From assembly GCA_938036785.1 (NCBI GenBank), contig CALHWE010000011.1, forward strand, positions 62,001 to 126,000: a DNA stretch of 64,000 nt, given 5' to 3'. Under the pieces are notes generated by a model. The model did no database searches. It had not been told where the DNA came from and saw only the letters and a list, made by a program, of their open reading frames with translations. How positions within the stretch are numbered: the first letter of the stretch is position 1; each line of letters begins with the position of its first letter. The position numbers and the translations under genes were made by a program. Shown here piece after piece: positions 25,465 to 34,616 of this stretch. Source of the DNA: an uncultured Candidatus Saccharibacteria bacterium. Its GTDB lineage: Bacteria > Patescibacteriota > Saccharimonadia > Saccharimonadales > Saccharimonadaceae.

Positions 25465-26679
25465 ATGCATAACTTATCTACCGTCATCCGCTTCGAGATT
25501 ACCCGCTCGCTCAAGAAGAAGTCGTTTTGGCTTGCGGCGATCAGCTTCCCGCTGGTGTTTGCCGTGCTCTTTGGGGTTATCTTCCTCTCTAATAAAGCCT
25601 CGGCCGATGCTGCTAAAAACCTCGAGAAGCAGGCCTTTAGCTTTGCCGTCACAGATGAATCGAAGCTCGTCAAGCCAGAACTGCTTGCCGCTACCAAGGC
25701 CCAGCCTGTCGCTGCCGCGGACAAAGACGCTACCATCAAGCGGGTCCAAGAAGGTAAGCTGGACGCCTACATCTACTACCCCAAAGACATCGCTAAGGAA
25801 CGAGTCGAAGTCTATGGTAAAGACGTTGGACTCTTCGACAACGGCCGCTACAGCAGCATTGCCACCAGCCTGCTCTCTAACTCTGTCCAATCAGAGGTCA
25901 GCCCAGCAGTGCGCATGGTTATCCAAGACAAGATCAACACCAAAAACACTGTCTACAAAAATGGCAAAGAATACAACGCCATCAACGAGATGATCCTACC
26001 TGGGCTCTTCTTGGTGCTGTTCTACTTCCTCATTAGCTTCTTTGGCAACCAAATGCTCACCAGCACAACAGAGGAAAAAGAAAACCGCGTCATCGAGATG
26101 ATCCTCACCACGGTGTACGCTCGCACGCTCATCATCGGCAAGATTATCTCGCTCATCGTCCTGGCGTTTATTCAAGGGCTGCTCGTTATTTTGCCAGTGC
26201 TTGTTGCTTATCTCTTCTTCAAAGATCAGCTGCAGCTGCCCGATGTCGACCTCTCACACATTGCAGTCGACCCCGTGCGGATTGGGATAGGCTTCCTCGC
26301 CTTTGCCGCGAGCTTCCTCTTCTTCACCGGTATGTTGGTGGCAATCGGCGCTGCTGTGCCAACCGCTAAGGAAGCGGGGAGCTTCTTTGCTACCATCATG
26401 ATCCTGCTCTTTGCGCCGCTCTATGCCGCCGCTATGCTCGTCTCCACACCAGACGCGCTGCCAAGCAAGATCATCACCTACTTCCCACTCACCTCGCCCA
26501 TCCCACTCATGCTGCGCAATGCGATTGGCAACCTCAGCGCCATGGATGCCGCCATTAGCATTAGTATCCTGACTGTCTGTGCTGCCATCGCCATCATGAT
26601 GGGCGTGCGCCTCTTCCGCTTTGGTGCGCTCGAGTACAGCCGCAAACTCAGCTTGCGCGAGATCTTTACCCGCAAGTAG
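25465..26679 (+). CDS. ABC-2 type permease (NatB-like)
   Basis: The protein has 404 aa. One N-terminal helix (FWLAAISFPLVFAVLFGVIFL), a large extracellular domain (about residues 45-170), then five C-terminal helices including FLVLFYFLISFFGNQMLTSTTEEKENRVIEMILTT, whose EEKENR coupling segment is characteristic of ABC-2 exporters. The ATG at 25465 has GGAGG in the end of the ATPase gene; upstream in-frame codons overlap that gene. It forms an exporter with the preceding ATPase. A terminator follows at 26743. Confidence 0.88.
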   Translation: MHNLSTVIRFEITRSLKKKSFWLAAISFPLVFAVLFGVIFLSNKASADAAKNLEKQAFSFAVTDESKLVKPELLAATKAQPVAAADKDATIKRVQEGKLDAYIYYPKDIAKERVEVYGKDVGLFDNGRYSSIATSLLSNSVQSEVSPAVRMVIQDKINTKNTVYKNGKEYNAINEMILPGLFLVLFYFLISFFGNQMLTSTTEEKENRVIEMILTTVYARTLIIGKIISLIVLAFIQGLLVILPVLVAYLFFKDQLQLPDVDLSHIAVDPVRIGIGFLAFAASFLFFTGMLVAIGAAVPTAKEAGSFFATIMILLFAPLYAAAMLVSTPDALPSKIITYFPLTSPIPLMLRNAIGNLSAMDAAISISILTVCAAIAIMMGVRLFRFGALEYSRKLSLREIFTRK

Positions 26680-26742
26680 CAGCACAGCGTGCTAGTCTAT
26701 TACAGCAAAAAACTGGCACATTACCTCTGTTTCGTGCTTCAT

Positions 26743-26768
26743 AACCCACCGCTTGGTCGGTGGGTTTT
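26743..26768 (+). terminator. Terminator of the ABC exporter operon
   Basis: Perfect AACCCACCG/CGGTGGGTT stem, loop of six, T run. Confidence 0.85.
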
Positions 26769-26786
26769 GGGTACAAATTTTGCTCC

Positions 26787-26815
26787 TTGACAAAATCCCC
26801 ATCAATTCGTAATAT
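26787..26815 (+). promoter_or_regulatory. Sigma-70 promoter of the gene at 26862
   Basis: TTGACA (26787-26792), 17-bp spacer, TAATAT (26810-26815). Confidence 0.75.
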
Positions 26816-26861
26816 ATGAGCATAGCACACAATAACTTCTCGTAATCACAAGGAGAAAACA

Positions 26862-27509
26862 ATGCCTAGTAGAAACCCCCATGAGGCTAGTCCAACTGAC
26901 CTTGCAACCGAGCTGCCCACGTCAATCCTCGCCGATACCAAACATACCAGAGGTGACGACAGCCCAACCGCCATCTTCCCGACCGCCCGGACGACAAGCT
27001 ACCCACACACCCCACCAACCGCCCACTTCGAGACACCAGCGAGCCCAGAGGCTGCGGATGATGGGTATGATGAATTAGACCCATCAGTCCAGGCAGCAAT
27101 CAATCAGGAATATATCAACTCTCTCTCTACGAGAGGCGAGGAACTGTCACTGCTCGGGCGGCTTGGGGAACGTGTTGGTGTTGGACTATCTTGTGCTGCT
27201 ATTGGTATATCTGCCTTGGCAGCGATAAAATTATTTACTGGCTACGGCATTAAATGGGAGCCTGATGAGTCGTCAAATTTTCCAACTCTTACTATCGAGT
27301 CACTAGATACTGCAGATGTAGCTGATCCTGCAGATATTACCAACCTCAATAGACAAAGAGGGCAAGAGGCATTTGTCCAGGCATCAAAAGGATTCGCTGT
27401 TGGAGCGATAGGCACTGCTCTCACATATACCGCAAGGTGTGCTCGTAAGAAGTCATCCACTTACTTTGAAGAAGCTGAGGCAGTAGAAGCCAAAACAAAT
27501 GAGGCGTGA
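26862..27509 (+). CDS. Unknown membrane-associated protein, 215 aa
   Basis: Residues 1-75 are rich in Pro, Thr and Ser and probably disordered. A hydrophobic segment around residue 110 (VGVGLSCAAIGISALAAIKLF) and a weaker one near residue 175 (KGFAVGAIGTALTYTA) suggest two membrane helices, followed by a charged end. No family recognised. AAGGAG lies six bases before the ATG, the promoter at 26787 matches consensus, and a strong terminator follows, so it is a single-gene unit. It neighbours the VirB6-like gene convergently, which hints at a surface role without proving it. Confidence 0.65.
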   Translation: MPSRNPHEASPTDLATELPTSILADTKHTRGDDSPTAIFPTARTTSYPHTPPTAHFETPASPEAADDGYDELDPSVQAAINQEYINSLSTRGEELSLLGRLGERVGVGLSCAAIGISALAAIKLFTGYGIKWEPDESSNFPTLTIESLDTADVADPADITNLNRQRGQEAFVQASKGFAVGAIGTALTYTARCARKKSSTYFEEAEAVEAKTNEA

Positions 27510-27549
27510 GCCACATTCTTTGCCTTTTTAGATATCCTGGTAGCCACTC

Positions 27550-27579
27550 ATACTCCGCATACCGCGCGGAGTATTTTTT
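27550..27579 (+). terminator. Rho-independent terminator
   Basis: Perfect ATACTCCGC/GCGGAGTAT stem, 7-base loop, six T. Confidence 0.88.
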
Positions 27580-27586
27580 GTGTACT

Positions 27587-30550
27587 CTACCCCTGTGGCC
27601 GCTCTGCATACCGCTCATACACAGCGCGGTTAGCAGCGTTGGTATTGCGGCGAAGCTCTGGAGTGTTGAGAATGCGGTAAGCATCGTGGCGAAGAGCTTG
27701 GTGACGCTCAGCATAGGCTTGATCGAAAGTCGGCTCGATGGTAGCTCGCTTCTCAGGCGAGAGGGTGCGGAGGTACGAGTCTTTGATCTGCTGGTAGTCG
27801 GGCAAGTCGGGGATGCTATAGATCAGCTCTAGCGCGCCATCGTTTGCCCCCGCGAAGTTCTCTGCCTTGAGCCGCCCCTCAAAGACCTGACGCAGCGAGT
27901 GCATCTTCTCGGCAGCCGCACCGTTGTATTCGCCGCGCAAGATTGCATCGTACGTCACATCATTAACAAACGGCACCGCACTTGCCACCCCAGAGGCCAC
28001 CGCCTCAGCCGAGACGGTCGCGCGAGCATCGTAGTTGTATCCCTGACGCACCTGCACCGTGCCATCGTCTGCCACGTATTCGATCTCGCGACCAGTCTCG
28101 CGGATGATCTCACGCTTTTGGCCAGCCGAGCCAGCTCGGAACTGGTGCTCAATAGCTGCCTCCTTGACGTACTCATTATCTGCCCGGAAGGTGTGTTGGT
28201 TGCCACTGGCATCGGTGAGAGTGATAGCGGTATCGCCCGTAGCAGCCATAGCTTGCCATTGGCTGCTATTGAGCTTAAAGTGGCGCATCAGCTGGTCTTC
28301 AGCTGCAACATGCTCACCAAACTCCTTGCGCAGCCGCGCCGTCTGGCCGGCTACCATCAAGTTCTTATGCCCTACCCCTGTGGCGTAGTCTTGCAGCGTT
28401 TGGCCATCGACCATCCGGCGGCGCAGAGCAACGCCATCGCCATCGCGCAGCACCACACCATCAGCATTGGCCACTGCCCCATCAGCAAGAAGCTCACGGT
28501 CGATCTTCGCCCGCACTTCGCGCTGTGCCATTGCACTGCGGATCTCCGTTAGCGCACCCACCTCAGCTGCCGCATAAGCGCGTCGCCCCAGACCATGACT
28601 CAAGCCAGCCGGTACCTCACCACCAAGCTTCAGCTCATCATAGAGCGTATCCAGCTTATGGGCGGCATTCTTGGCCTCATCAGTGGTAAGCTGGGTATTA
28701 AGCGCTCGCTGCTTGAGCTCATCATCATGCAAGAGGCGTGCGTTCCAGGCTCGGTCGCGCCGCGCCGCTCCCTCCTTGCCACGCAGGTCGGTGTAGCGGT
28801 TATATTCATCGTTGCTCCGCCCCACCGCCGATAAGTCGGCCATTGTTTCAAAGCGCTTCGTGTAAGCATCGGTTCGCTGCTGAATAGCGCGTTTCTTCAG
28901 GGCCCGCCGCCGCGCCGCATTGCCCAGCCAGTTGCGCTGCGCATCGCCAGCAAGCACGCGCGACTTGCGCAGGTCTGCCCGCTGCTGCGCCCAAGTCCGT
29001 GTCCGGTCGACAATGCCACGCCGTGGATCATTCATAATCGCGCCCAGCCTCCCTAGCAGTGAGCCGCTCATCCGCACCACAAAGGGCGTTAGCACCAGTG
29101 GTACTACCTGCACTGCCAGGCCAAGGATGATAAGATTGAGATTATTTGCATCCTTGCCATTCGTCAGGATAGCCACTCCTGCCAGGCGCGATCCACCAAA
29201 TAATATCGACATCAGCGGAAACATCAGCATCATCGTCATAAAGAGATCCTTCCACTTATCAAAATACTTCTCTGTACTGGGCAATACATGTAACAAGAAA
29301 GCAAAGGGCGAGATGATAACAAGAATAGTGATGAGCGCCTGACGCGCCGCAATAATCACCGCAGCGATGATAACTGCCAGCAGGATACCCACCAGCAGCG
29401 GAATAGCCATCGCCAGTGCCCCATCGGTCGCACCCACCAGTGCACTCACCCCCACCACCGCACCCACTGCACCAGCGCTACCTGTCAGCAGAGCACTCAT
29501 GACATTAGGCCATGTGATTTTGTTGAGCGTGTTATAATCCGCCCCATTAACCGTTGAGGCAATATTAACAAACAGCTGCTGCAGCTGAAAGCCCAGTATG
29601 TTCGAAATATCGATTGCTGCCGCACACAGCCAAAACGACATATTAACGACGATAATTGACACGACAAGGCGCGGAAACATCTTCTTGATGCCATAATTGC
29701 TAATACCAACACTGGTAACTTGCGAATAAATTACGATGAGCGAGACGATGATAAAGGCGATATTGGCCAAGTCGCGCATGATCGCCCAAAAACGAAAGAG
29801 TGTGCCATCACTACCAGACTGGAGTGGCTGCACCGCCAAGTACTGCGCCACCTGCTGGTAGAGCTGGTCGGTGATCCACGCCATGAAGTTGCTCACCGGG
29901 CAGACAATCCAGCCAATGCTTCCCAGCGCTGTGCCACTACAACTGGTGGTAGCACCATCGTCTTTGTCTGTTTGCTCGGCGGGTTTGTCTTGGGGTTGGT
30001 TGTTATTGTTATTATTTGCCGCTTGGCCGTTATTTCCGCCATTTTGGCCGTTGGCGTTGTTCTGATTATTACCAGCGTTTTGCCCAGCTTGACCACCGTT
30101 ATTTTGGTTATTCTGGCCGCCGTTATTTTGCGGCGTGGCATCCTGCTGCCCTGAGACGGAGATAGCGATGGCATCATCCATCTTATTGTACGTATCTGGC
30201 TCAACAAAGATATATTCCACGTACGTCGCCTCCTTGGCACGTAGTGGGTCGCTACCAGCCGGGAAGATGATGGTCTGGCGCCGGTTAGTCGTCGGCTCAT
30301 ACTCATAGAAGTGCACACCAGCAGGTAAGCCACGAGCGGTTAGATCTTTGTCGCTGGCCCGGTGTGGCTTGAAGGTATTATGACGAAAGATGAGGTTCTC
30401 ACCCTGGCGCTGCGCCGTCTCGGCAGCATACACTGGCACAGGAGTAGCGAGCGCGAGCCCGAACAGCGCCGCCACTAGTAGTGCCAGCCACCCCGTATAT
30501 TGCCGCAGACAACCCCTCGCCCACGCAACCACTCGCCATGCTCTGTTCAT
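27587..30550 (-). CDS. Large VirB6/TrbL-like membrane protein
   Basis: The protein has 987 aa. Signal peptide (to about residue 45), a small extracytoplasmic domain, an Asn/Gln/Gly-rich linker (about residues 140-195), then a Cys-containing segment IGWIVCPVSNFM and seven to eight membrane helices around residues 210-520, ending in a 450-residue basic, helical cytoplasmic domain. VIYSQVTSVGISNYGIKKMF recurs almost unchanged in the protein at 61502, so they are paralogs. The topology fits VirB6/TrbL inner-membrane channel parts of type IV secretion. The ATG at 30550 is preferred to an in-frame TTG at 30589 that lies in the promoter. It is divergent from the pilin cluster. Confidence 0.72.
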   Translation of the reverse strand: MNRAWRVVAWARGCLRQYTGWLALLVAALFGLALATPVPVYAAETAQRQGENLIFRHNTFKPHRASDKDLTARGLPAGVHFYEYEPTTNRRQTIIFPAGSDPLRAKEATYVEYIFVEPDTYNKMDDAIAISVSGQQDATPQNNGGQNNQNNGGQAGQNAGNNQNNANGQNGGNNGQAANNNNNNQPQDKPAEQTDKDDGATTSCSGTALGSIGWIVCPVSNFMAWITDQLYQQVAQYLAVQPLQSGSDGTLFRFWAIMRDLANIAFIIVSLIVIYSQVTSVGISNYGIKKMFPRLVVSIIVVNMSFWLCAAAIDISNILGFQLQQLFVNIASTVNGADYNTLNKITWPNVMSALLTGSAGAVGAVVGVSALVGATDGALAMAIPLLVGILLAVIIAAVIIAARQALITILVIISPFAFLLHVLPSTEKYFDKWKDLFMTMMLMFPLMSILFGGSRLAGVAILTNGKDANNLNLIILGLAVQVVPLVLTPFVVRMSGSLLGRLGAIMNDPRRGIVDRTRTWAQQRADLRKSRVLAGDAQRNWLGNAARRRALKKRAIQQRTDAYTKRFETMADLSAVGRSNDEYNRYTDLRGKEGAARRDRAWNARLLHDDELKQRALNTQLTTDEAKNAAHKLDTLYDELKLGGEVPAGLSHGLGRRAYAAAEVGALTEIRSAMAQREVRAKIDRELLADGAVANADGVVLRDGDGVALRRRMVDGQTLQDYATGVGHKNLMVAGQTARLRKEFGEHVAAEDQLMRHFKLNSSQWQAMAATGDTAITLTDASGNQHTFRADNEYVKEAAIEHQFRAGSAGQKREIIRETGREIEYVADDGTVQVRQGYNYDARATVSAEAVASGVASAVPFVNDVTYDAILRGEYNGAAAEKMHSLRQVFEGRLKAENFAGANDGALELIYSIPDLPDYQQIKDSYLRTLSPEKRATIEPTFDQAYAERHQALRHDAYRILNTPELRRNTNAANRAVYERYAERPQG

Positions 30551-30892
30551 GTCTTGTTCGACATTAGCATAATATCGCACAGTGGTCAAGTTTTTGCTGC
30601 CTGCATATCAAATCGTATCTATTGCGCACCCCCTTCTAGCGTTACATAGGCTGCTATTGGCGAATAATCCTACCCCTGTGCAGAGCTAAAAACTATCACT
30701 ATTTATTTCATCTCTCACAAAGCAACCCAAGCAAAAGCAACCTAACTCAGAAAATATCGACCTTGCAGCCCAAGTTTTATGCGCCACGATACCAATGTAC
30801 CATTCTGCCCTTTACTCCTACTCTGTTCGTGCCCCGCCCCAGTCTTTACAACACCGCTCATATCGTATACACTACAGCGTAGGAATAGTATC

Positions 30893-31297
30893 ATGAAATA
30901 TAAGCGATTGATCTTGGGCTTCGGTGCAATGCTGGCGATGTTTGCCGGCGGTATTGCCATGCCGGCACAGGTGATGGCAACCCCCGGAAGTGGGTGTAAT
31001 GTATTAGACTTTGACAAAGTACGATGCGTTTCCAACAAAGACGATGATAAGCTTGGCCAGGAAAATATTATCAACACCTTGAAAGGCATTTTAAAGCTGC
31101 TAACCATTGGCGTTGGTATTGCTGCAGTAGGTGGTCTAACATATGCTGGAATCCTCTACTCAAGTGCAAGTGGTGATGTACAACAGACCGCAAAAGCGAA
31201 GAGTATTATCACAAATGTTGTTGTTGGTATCTTAGCTTATGCCGTAATGAGTATTGTTATTAATTTCCTCGTGCCAGGAGGTGTTATTACATCATGA
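30893..31297 (+). CDS. T4SS pilin-like protein, copy 1
   Basis: The protein has 134 aa. Signal peptide (RLILGFGAMLAMFAGGIAMPAQVMA), a short Cys-containing extracytoplasmic part (two Cys), then two transmembrane helices joined by a loop with GDVQQTAKAK: the layout of VirB2/TrbC-type pilins and of the T4SS-pilin family common in Patescibacteria. The ATG at 30893 with AGGA upstream was chosen; the frame extends into promoter sequence. Its TGA overlaps the ATG of copy 2 (ATGA). It is the first gene of a run of four coupled genes. Confidence 0.75.
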   Translation: MKYKRLILGFGAMLAMFAGGIAMPAQVMATPGSGCNVLDFDKVRCVSNKDDDKLGQENIINTLKGILKLLTIGVGIAAVGGLTYAGILYSSASGDVQQTAKAKSIITNVVVGILAYAVMSIVINFLVPGGVITS

Positions 31298-31701
31298 AAA
31301 AGCATGTTATGGCCTACGCCTTTATGGTTATTGCAGGTCTATCTATTATTGCTCCACCCTCTCCAGCACAAGCTGCAGCGCCCTGCTCTCCACCAAATTT
31401 TCTTGGTATACCAGCTTGGTATCGTGGTCTCCAGGACAAGAGCGATTGCGCAAATATAAAGAAAGTAGGCGTAGAAACCTATTTTCTCACTATCGGCCTA
31501 AACGTACTGCAGGGGGCAATGGTTGTTGTTGCTTATGTCACAGTCGGGTTTATTATCAAAGGCGGGTACATGTATATAGTTAGTGCTGGAAATCCAGAAT
31601 CAATGGCAAAAGCAAAAAACACCATTAGGGACGCTTTAATTGGACTCGTCATTGCAATATCTGCAGCAGCAATCGTTAATATGGTGGCAGGAGTTATTTA
31701 A
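31294..31701 (+). CDS. T4SS pilin-like protein, copy 2
   Basis: The protein has 135 aa. Signal peptide (AYAFMVIAGLSIIAPPSPAQA), a Cys-containing mature N-terminus (CSPPNF ... DCANIK), a first helix (LNVLQGAMVVVAYVTVGFII), the linking loop GNPESMAKAKNTIRD and a second helix ending in NMVAGVI. The start overlaps the stop of copy 1 and the stop overlaps the start of copy 3, so equal expression is likely. Base composition is clearly more AT-rich than the genes outside the cluster. Confidence 0.72.
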   Translation: MKKHVMAYAFMVIAGLSIIAPPSPAQAAAPCSPPNFLGIPAWYRGLQDKSDCANIKKVGVETYFLTIGLNVLQGAMVVVAYVTVGFIIKGGYMYIVSAGNPESMAKAKNTIRDALIGLVIAISAAAIVNMVAGVI

Positions 31702-32009
31702 TGTTCACACATTTTTTTGCAACAACAGATAAACTCCGTGAGATCAGAGCGTCAGAAATAGGCTACCACAGCAGTGCTCATAACAGTTCTATCATAAAAG
31801 ATATTCTCAATGTAGCCTATATATGGGGTGGTATTATTGCAGTTATAGCCATCATTATTGCAGGGTTTATGTATGCTACTTCCCAAGATGATCCTAACCA
31901 AGTTCGAAGAGCAAAAAATGCCTTATTAGCTGCCTGTGTCGGCTTGGCTGTTATTCTTCTTGCTTTTGTCATCACTAACACTGTTATAAACGGAGTTCTT
32001 GGTACATGA
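31701..32009 (+). CDS. T4SS pilin-like protein, copy 3 (no signal peptide)
   Basis: The protein has 102 aa. It lacks a cleavable signal peptide; a hydrophilic 30-residue start leads straight into helix 1 (AYIWGGIIAVIAIIIAGFMYA), the loop DDPNQVRRAKNAL and helix 2 (LAACVGLAVILLAFVITNTVI). This difference from its neighbours suggests an inner-membrane partner rather than an exported pilin. The TAATG start overlaps the stop of copy 2; its TGA overlaps the start of copy 4. Confidence 0.7.
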   Translation: MFTHFFATTDKLREIRASEIGYHSSAHNSSIIKDILNVAYIWGGIIAVIAIIIAGFMYATSQDDPNQVRRAKNALLAACVGLAVILLAFVITNTVINGVLGT

Positions 32010-32455
32010 TTCAACTTCAAAAAAGAACTGTATTTATTTACCTCGGTACTGTGTTATGTGTATGTTTTAGCTCTATAGCGTCAAGCACAGTTCTGCTGTC
32101 AGCACCATCGTATGCACACGTTAATGTCACCCAGCCGCTCCATGGTAATGAGGCGTGTAAAAATGCTACTGATAATGATGGAGAAGATGGCTGTAAAATT
32201 GCAACTTCAAGCGGTGCTGGTGTCACCCCTGAGTCAATTGCTAAAAACGGTATTAATACTGCTCTCATCATTCTTGGTTCTGTATCGGTCCTTATGATTG
32301 TCTATGCCGGTTTTCGTTTTAGCCTAGCAGGAGGCGACCCTCAGACAGTAAAAGCTGCTCGTAATACAATTCTCTATGCAGTTGCAGGACTAGTGATCGC
32401 TATCATGTCATATAGTGTTGTTAACTGGATAACCGATAATCTTTTAAAAATTTAA
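32006..32455 (+). CDS. T4SS pilin-like protein, copy 4
   Basis: The protein has 149 aa. Signal peptide ending near SAPSYA, mature part with two Cys (EACKNATDNDGEDGCKI), helix 1 (TALIILGSVSVLMIVYAGFRF), loop GGDPQTVKAARNTILYA and helix 2. The conserved loop with a lysine/arginine-Asn-Thr core is the family mark. The ATGA overlap with copy 3 makes it the last of four coupled genes. The next copy follows 13 bp later with its own AAGGAG. Confidence 0.75.
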   Translation: MIQLQKRTVFIYLGTVLCVCFSSIASSTVLLSAPSYAHVNVTQPLHGNEACKNATDNDGEDGCKIATSSGAGVTPESIAKNGINTALIILGSVSVLMIVYAGFRFSLAGGDPQTVKAARNTILYAVAGLVIAIMSYSVVNWITDNLLKI

Positions 32456-32468
32456 CTAAGGAGATCAT

Positions 32469-32912
32469 ATGAATATCGTAGCAAAAACAATTTTCGGTGC
32501 TGGAGTTTGTTCAGCTCTATTTGTTGGTTTTATCGCCCCTTCTGTGAGTGCCCTCACACCACTGCATACTTTTGCGGATACTACTGCGCAAAGCAAGGTT
32601 AAGGATGGTATCACCAAGGCGGGCGGTAACGAGAATAGGATTGATGTTGGTACGGCTATTAAGAGTATTATTAATATGATGCTCTTTGTCCTCGGTGCGG
32701 TCGCCGTTATCATGATTGTGATTGGTGGTATTCGCTACACTACATCCAATGGTGACTCAAACGGCATCCAGGGTGCCAAAAATACCATTCTCTACGCTAT
32801 TGTCGGCCTTGTTGTGGCTATTCTCGCCTATGCCATGGTCAATTTCGTCGTCGATAACCTCGTGAGTAGCGGCAGTCAATCCACTCCAACTGCTCAATAT
32901 AATTACGTCTAA
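32469..32912 (+). CDS. T4SS pilin-like protein, copy 5
   Basis: The protein has 147 aa. Signal peptide, a short charged mature N-terminus without Cys, helix 1 (SIINMMLFVLGAVAVIMIVIGGIRY), loop SNGDSNGIQGAKNTILYAIV and helix 2 (GLVVAILAYAMVNFVV). It is closely related to copies 6 and 7 and more distant from copies 1-4. AAGGAG five bases before the ATG gives strong initiation. Probably the major pilin group, judged from the conserved form; this is inference. Confidence 0.78.
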   Translation: MNIVAKTIFGAGVCSALFVGFIAPSVSALTPLHTFADTTAQSKVKDGITKAGGNENRIDVGTAIKSIINMMLFVLGAVAVIMIVIGGIRYTTSNGDSNGIQGAKNTILYAIVGLVVAILAYAMVNFVVDNLVSSGSQSTPTAQYNYV

Positions 32913-33069
32913 CTACCACTATCATTTACTTTGCTTGCATTCTGCAATAAAATAGGCTCTTTTTCGGTAATTTTCTCCGTTAGCTCTTAACATTTTGGCA
33001 AATTTTTGGTATATATAGATAGTACAGGTAGTACAAGACAGTACTAACGCCAATAGAAAGGACATGACA

Positions 33070-33510
33070 ATGAAAATCAATATCAAAAAAGCTATGCTTA
33101 CACTCCTCGCCGTGCCAATGCTAGCTGCAGGTGTTGCTGGGCTGGTAGCTCCACACGTTGGCGCAGCAGCTGCATCCGACAACGGTCTTGGCCTCAGGAA
33201 GGGAGTTGGCTCTGCTAAGGGGAACGACCAAGTAAGTTGTCTCTTTGGTAGCGAAAAAGAAGGCTGTACTGATGGTACTGGTATCTTCCAAACGATCGTT
33301 AACGTGATTCTCTTCATCGTTGGTGCAGTCGCTGTTATCATGATCGTCATCGGCGGTGTGCGCTACACCGTCTCAAATGGTGACTCAAACGCCGTACAAG
33401 GTGCCAAAAACACCATCATGTACGCCATCGTTGGTCTTGTCGTTGCGATCATCGCCTACGCGCTCGTCAACTTCGTTGTCGTCAACATCGGTGCCAACCA
33501 AGGACAATAA
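33070..33510 (+). CDS. T4SS pilin-like protein, copy 6
   Basis: The protein has 146 aa. Signal peptide ending around HVGAAA, mature part with two Cys (VSCLFGSEKEGCTDG), helix 1 (VNVILFIVGAVAVIMIVIGG), loop SNGDSNAVQGAKNTIMYAIV and helix 2. Start: ATG at 33070 has AAAGGA seven bases upstream, whereas ATG at 33064 would be almost on top of it. A 150-bp gap before it contains TATATATAG-like promoter sequence, so it can be expressed apart from copies 1-5. Codons are more GC-rich than in copies 1-4. Confidence 0.78.
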   Translation: MKINIKKAMLTLLAVPMLAAGVAGLVAPHVGAAAASDNGLGLRKGVGSAKGNDQVSCLFGSEKEGCTDGTGIFQTIVNVILFIVGAVAVIMIVIGGVRYTVSNGDSNAVQGAKNTIMYAIVGLVVAIIAYALVNFVVVNIGANQGQ

Positions 33511-33542
33511 CACAACTCACCTTTCTTCATTGGCTCTCTTAT

Positions 33543-33563
33543 ACCACCCTCTCGCAGGGTGGT
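33543..33563 (+). terminator. Hairpin after pilin copy 6
   Basis: Perfect ACCACCCT/AGGGTGGT stem, loop CTCGC, followed by a weak T-containing tail. Confidence 0.6.
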
Positions 33564-33929
33564 ACTTTCGTTAGGAATATACTTGTTGACGCTCGTGCAA
33601 GAAATCTTGTCCTTCTTACTGCAGAGATGTCTAATATTAGCCGTTTTGCGTAGTACTAGCCACACTATTCTACTCTAGCTAAGAAATTTTATCTACATTC
33701 CTCTAGTCTAGCTCAGAACCCCTCGTAACAAGCCATTGACTCTATTATAGCGGTGTTTTTAGTGTCTTCTTGTCTTACTGAACTATTACTCTCCTCCGAT
33801 TACTACAACCCTAACCTCTTAGAATGCCGTCTACTAGCCCCAGATTGCCAATATTCACGCTCTACTAACGAAATAGAAAACAAAGGCTAGATACTACGAG
33901 CAAGTCTCACACTACCTACTAGCTACCCA
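33564..33929. other. Intergenic region, 366 bp, no gene seen
   Basis: AT-rich sequence with scattered CTAG-type words (CTAGCTAAG, CTAGTCTAGCTC). No open frame with a ribosome site, and no tRNA or repeat could be identified. Confidence 0.5.
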
Positions 33930-33959
33930 AAACACAAAACAACCCCGCACCAGCGGGGT
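33930..33959 (-). terminator. Terminator of hsp20
   Basis: ACCCCGC/GCGGGGT stem with a 4-base loop, followed on the minus strand by TGTTTTGTGTTTT. Confidence 0.8.
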
Positions 33960-33986
33960 CATCATCTCAAAGCTCGTTTCCCTTCT

Positions 33987-34511
33987 TTAGAGGATCGGGA
34001 TCTTCTTAGCCTGCTCTTGCTTGACCTTCTCAAAGGTAATGGTCAGCACGCCATCCTTCAGCACAGCAGTCGTCTCATCTTCGCGTACCGTTACGGGCAG
34101 CTCCAGTGTACGGCTAAATTCGCCCCAGTAGCACTCTTGGTTATGCCATTTCGTGGCCACAGTGTCGTCGCCACTGCTTAGCGTACCAACGATCGTCAAG
34201 AGCCCGTCATTGATCTTCACATCCAGCTCCTCGCGGTTCACCCCAGCGGTGCGGGCCTTTACCACGAGCTGCGTCTCGGTCTCGTACACATCGACTGCCA
34301 GTTGACCAGTGTAGTCTTCCTCGCTCTGGGCAGGCTCTTCACCCCACGGCGAAGTTTGGCTCTGCTGATTCTGGGCAGGCATTGGGTTTGCTTGGGCGTG
34401 ATTCATTGGCTGGTGAGTTGGCGCAGCTGGCGCGAGCGAGTCATCACCTTCCAAAAATGCTGCCGCAAGTTCATCACCGATCAAAAGATCATCATCTTGA
34501 CTCCGGGCCAT
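33987..34511 (-). CDS. Small heat-shock protein Hsp20
   Basis: The protein has 174 aa. A 75-residue disordered Gln/Pro-rich arm precedes the alpha-crystallin domain (QLAVDVYETETQLVVKARTAGV ... LKDGVLTITFEK) and the C-terminal I-x-I motif (KIPIL) used in oligomer assembly. It is an ATP-independent holdase chaperone. The ATG at 34511 has GGAGGA four bases upstream, better than the in-frame GTG four codons earlier. It is divergent from comF. Confidence 0.9.
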   Translation of the reverse strand: MARSQDDDLLIGDELAAAFLEGDDSLAPAAPTHQPMNHAQANPMPAQNQQSQTSPWGEEPAQSEEDYTGQLAVDVYETETQLVVKARTAGVNREELDVKINDGLLTIVGTLSSGDDTVATKWHNQECYWGEFSRTLELPVTVREDETTAVLKDGVLTITFEKVKQEQAKKIPIL

Positions 34512-34616
34512 AGTTTCCTCCACATACTTTCTTTTGCTAATTCACAATTACCATTTCGACAACAGTCTGGATTTATTATAGCTAATCGATGGCGTATAAT
34601 CAACCGGAGAGGCCTC

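Noticed and set aside
27899..28552. Plus-strand open frame (217 codons) opposite the VirB6-like gene
   Set aside because: Shadow frame inside the cytoplasmic domain coding region, without start signals.
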